NCBI GenBank assembly: GCA_902167325.1
Contig: LR632930.1
Coordinates: 868,001 to 932,000, forward strand
Source of the DNA: Chitinophaga pinensis
Lineage (GTDB): Bacteria; Bacteroidota; Bacteroidia; Chitinophagales; Chitinophagaceae
DNA: 64,000 nt
Direction of reading: 5' to 3'
Positions 62,814-64,000 of the stretch are shown one piece after another. Below the pieces are notes generated by a model. It was not told where the DNA came from. It did no database searches and was given only the letters and a program-made list of their open reading frames with translations. Each line of letters starts with the position of its first letter. The stretch's first letter is position 1. Both the position numbers and the translations under genes were made by a program.

Positions 62814-63025
62814 ATATAAAGGGGGTGTTATTCAAACCTACGGCATTTTAACAGTTCTGCAAAGTGTTGTTGCCGTTGACTATTCAGCAATAATAATGCT
62901 GATTTAACCAATTGGCATGGGGTTGTGAACAATTATGGAACAAATTTTGTAACCATTATGCAACATGGAGCATTGGTACCCCGGCTCCCAAACCCGATTC
63001 TTTCACTTTAAAAAACGCGTATACC

Positions 63026-63220
63026 ATGAGCAGAAATTCAAAAGCAGTCGTTTCCTTTATCGTGGGCGCCGCTGTAGGCGTGGCCGTTGGTTATTTCCTC
63101 AATTCCGACAAAAAGGACGAACTTGTAGGCAAGCTGAAGTATCAGGCCGATAAACTGAAGGACAGATTCCGCAACAAGAAGCAACAGCTTGAAGATGCGA
63201 TCGAAAACGAATTAACCTGA
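63026..63220 (+). CDS. YtxH-domain small membrane protein
   Basis: A 64-residue protein: one N-terminal membrane helix (VVSFIVGAAVGVAVGYFL) with a small-residue glycine pattern, then a charged helix (KDELVGKLKYQADKLKDRF). This is the YtxH layout, linked to general stress in Gram-positives. The start at 63026 is used because the frame upstream is not protein-like. First of three small same-strand genes. Confidence 0.82.
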   Translation: MSRNSKAVVSFIVGAAVGVAVGYFLNSDKKDELVGKLKYQADKLKDRFRNKKQQLEDAIENELT

Positions 63221-63247
63221 GGCTTCAGCGCTAAAAAAAATCATTGC

Positions 63248-63658
63248 ATGGAAGATAACTTTTCCAATTACTTTTCGGAAACCGGCAAGGTAGCCAGAGA
63301 ATATCTGGAAACCCGGCTGGACATTATCAAATTGCAGGCCGCAGGAAAGCTGTCGAAAGCGATGGGATTATTCTTTTCGCTGATCATGGCTTTCCTGCTG
63401 TTTTTCTTTGTTGTGGTATTTCTGGGAATGGTACTCGGATTCTGGATCGGAGAAAGATCCGGCAGTATGACCCTCGGCTTTTCGTGTGCAGCAGGTGTAT
63501 TTGTGCTGCTATTCGTAGTACTCCTTATTGGCCGTAAATCACTTATCCAGCGCCCGCTCGCCAATATGCTGGCTGCCGAACTGGTAGAAGAGATCGAAGA
63601 AATAGAAGATCGTGCGGAAGAAAAAAGAGAAGCAAGAAAACAGGCTGCGAATGACTAA
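63248..63658 (+). CDS. Holin-like DUF1469 family membrane protein
   Basis: A 136-residue protein with two membrane helices (about 40-62 and 75-97) joined by a short loop (GERSGSMTLGF), and flanked by charged helices, typical of PF07332 (phage holin superfamily III, DUF1469). Despite the name it is a chromosomal envelope gene commonly found beside YtxH proteins; nothing phage-related is near. Confidence 0.82.
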   Translation: MEDNFSNYFSETGKVAREYLETRLDIIKLQAAGKLSKAMGLFFSLIMAFLLFFFVVVFLGMVLGFWIGERSGSMTLGFSCAAGVFVLLFVVLLIGRKSLIQRPLANMLAAELVEEIEEIEDRAEEKREARKQAAND

Positions 63659-63675
63659 ATATTACTCCCTCCCCC

Positions 63676-64000
63676 ATGGCGAAAGTTAAGATCAAAGACA
63701 TCGACATGCTCGACCGAGAGGTGGAACGCCTCCAGCGTAAGCGCCGCCGGCTCGAAGATGAGCTGGGCGAACGGGTAGACCACCTGAAGGGCAATTACCG
63801 CTCTATGGCCATAAACTCTGTAGTGCCGGGAATCGCCAACAGTGGCGTTCTTGGCTTTGTAGGCGGCATGGCCAAGACTGCCTTCAAATCAGGAGCCGGT
63901 AAATCGGTGCTGAACAGCATGCTCATTGGTGCCCTCGAATTCATCGGGGTAAAACTGGGCATTAAGCTGGTCAATAATATCCGGAACAGGCGGCACCGGA
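63676..64000 (+). CDS. Hypothetical protein, third gene of the YtxH operon (partial)
   Basis: Starts at ATG 63676, 17 bases after the holin-like gene, and runs off the right edge with 108 codons visible. The first 35 residues are charged and helical (DMLDREVERLQRKRRRLEDE), then a Gly/Ala-rich amphipathic part follows (VGGMAKTAFKSGAGKSVLNS). I do not recognise the family. Coupled position suggests an envelope role. Confidence 0.7.
   Translation, partial: MAKVKIKDIDMLDREVERLQRKRRRLEDELGERVDHLKGNYRSMAINSVVPGIANSGVLGFVGGMAKTAFKSGAGKSVLNSMLIGALEFIGVKLGIKLVNNIRNRRHR

Noticed and set aside
63248..63658. Prophage remnant suggested by a holin-family protein
   Set aside because: DUF1469 proteins beside YtxH genes are ordinary chromosomal envelope genes; no other phage gene is present.

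Overview
The window is chromosomal DNA of a Bacteroidota bacterium, most likely of the Chitinophagaceae. The signs are a SusC/SusD pair, family-typical proteins (DUF2480, DUF3472, DUF3050, PspC-domain, DUF6266-like), Bacteroidota promoters of the form TTG-N19/20-TAnnTTTG, and a terpene synthase. No insertion sequence, integrase, CRISPR array or rRNA operon was found.

Layout. 0-13.7 kb: end of gltB and gltD (glutamate synthase), a terpene synthase, a zinc peptidase/glycolipid-binding pair, a lipase, GNAT, RlpA, DUF3472, a membrane protein/XRE pair behind a 21-bp iteron-like operator, CorA, DUF2480 and a PpiD-like foldase. 13.7-26 kb: an unusual, gene-poor region with only nadA, feoA, ybeY, mnmG, an ECF sigma/membrane-partner pair and hemJ. 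It holds about 6 kb of non-coding DNA. All eight perfect DnaA boxes (TTATCCACA/TGTGGATAA) that I found by eye in the window lie here, as do three perfect parS palindromes (TGTTCCACGTGGAACA) and one decayed copy. There is a decayed tandem array of about 130-bp units carrying a conserved RNA-like hairpin, and a second degenerate repeat domain of about 175 bp next to the central parS pair, where strand composition switches from pyrimidine-rich to purine-rich. I read this as the origin-proximal segregation domain of the chromosome; that is inference.

26-42 kb: a CruF-like carotenoid protein, an MHS-type MFS transporter, an AlkZ-like winged-helix protein, then a divergent sugar locus (ThuA / oxidoreductase / SDR / Gfo-Idh against SusC / SusD / lipoprotein), an 11/22-bp satellite and a DUF6266-like orphan. 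42-50 kb: tRNA-Phe, DUF3050, RecQ, KdsD and a mannose-1-phosphate guanylyltransferase (envelope sugars), and a carbonic anhydrase/SulP pair. 50-64 kb: PadR/PspC-domain pair, FeoB, M28 and S41 peptidases, a predicted secreted zinc protease, paaABCD (aerobic phenylacetate epoxidase without paaE), nadD, an AI-2E-type permease, and a small envelope-stress-like operon (YtxH, holin-like DUF1469, partial hypothetical) running off the right edge.

The most interesting material is not protein-coding: the 15.7-17.35 kb hairpin array, the 18.27-21.4 kb parS repeat domain, the DnaA-box cluster written into the coding sequence at 24.4-25.0 kb, and the 11-bp-periodic satellite at 40.3-40.66 kb. All repeat calls were made by eye and need computational confirmation.
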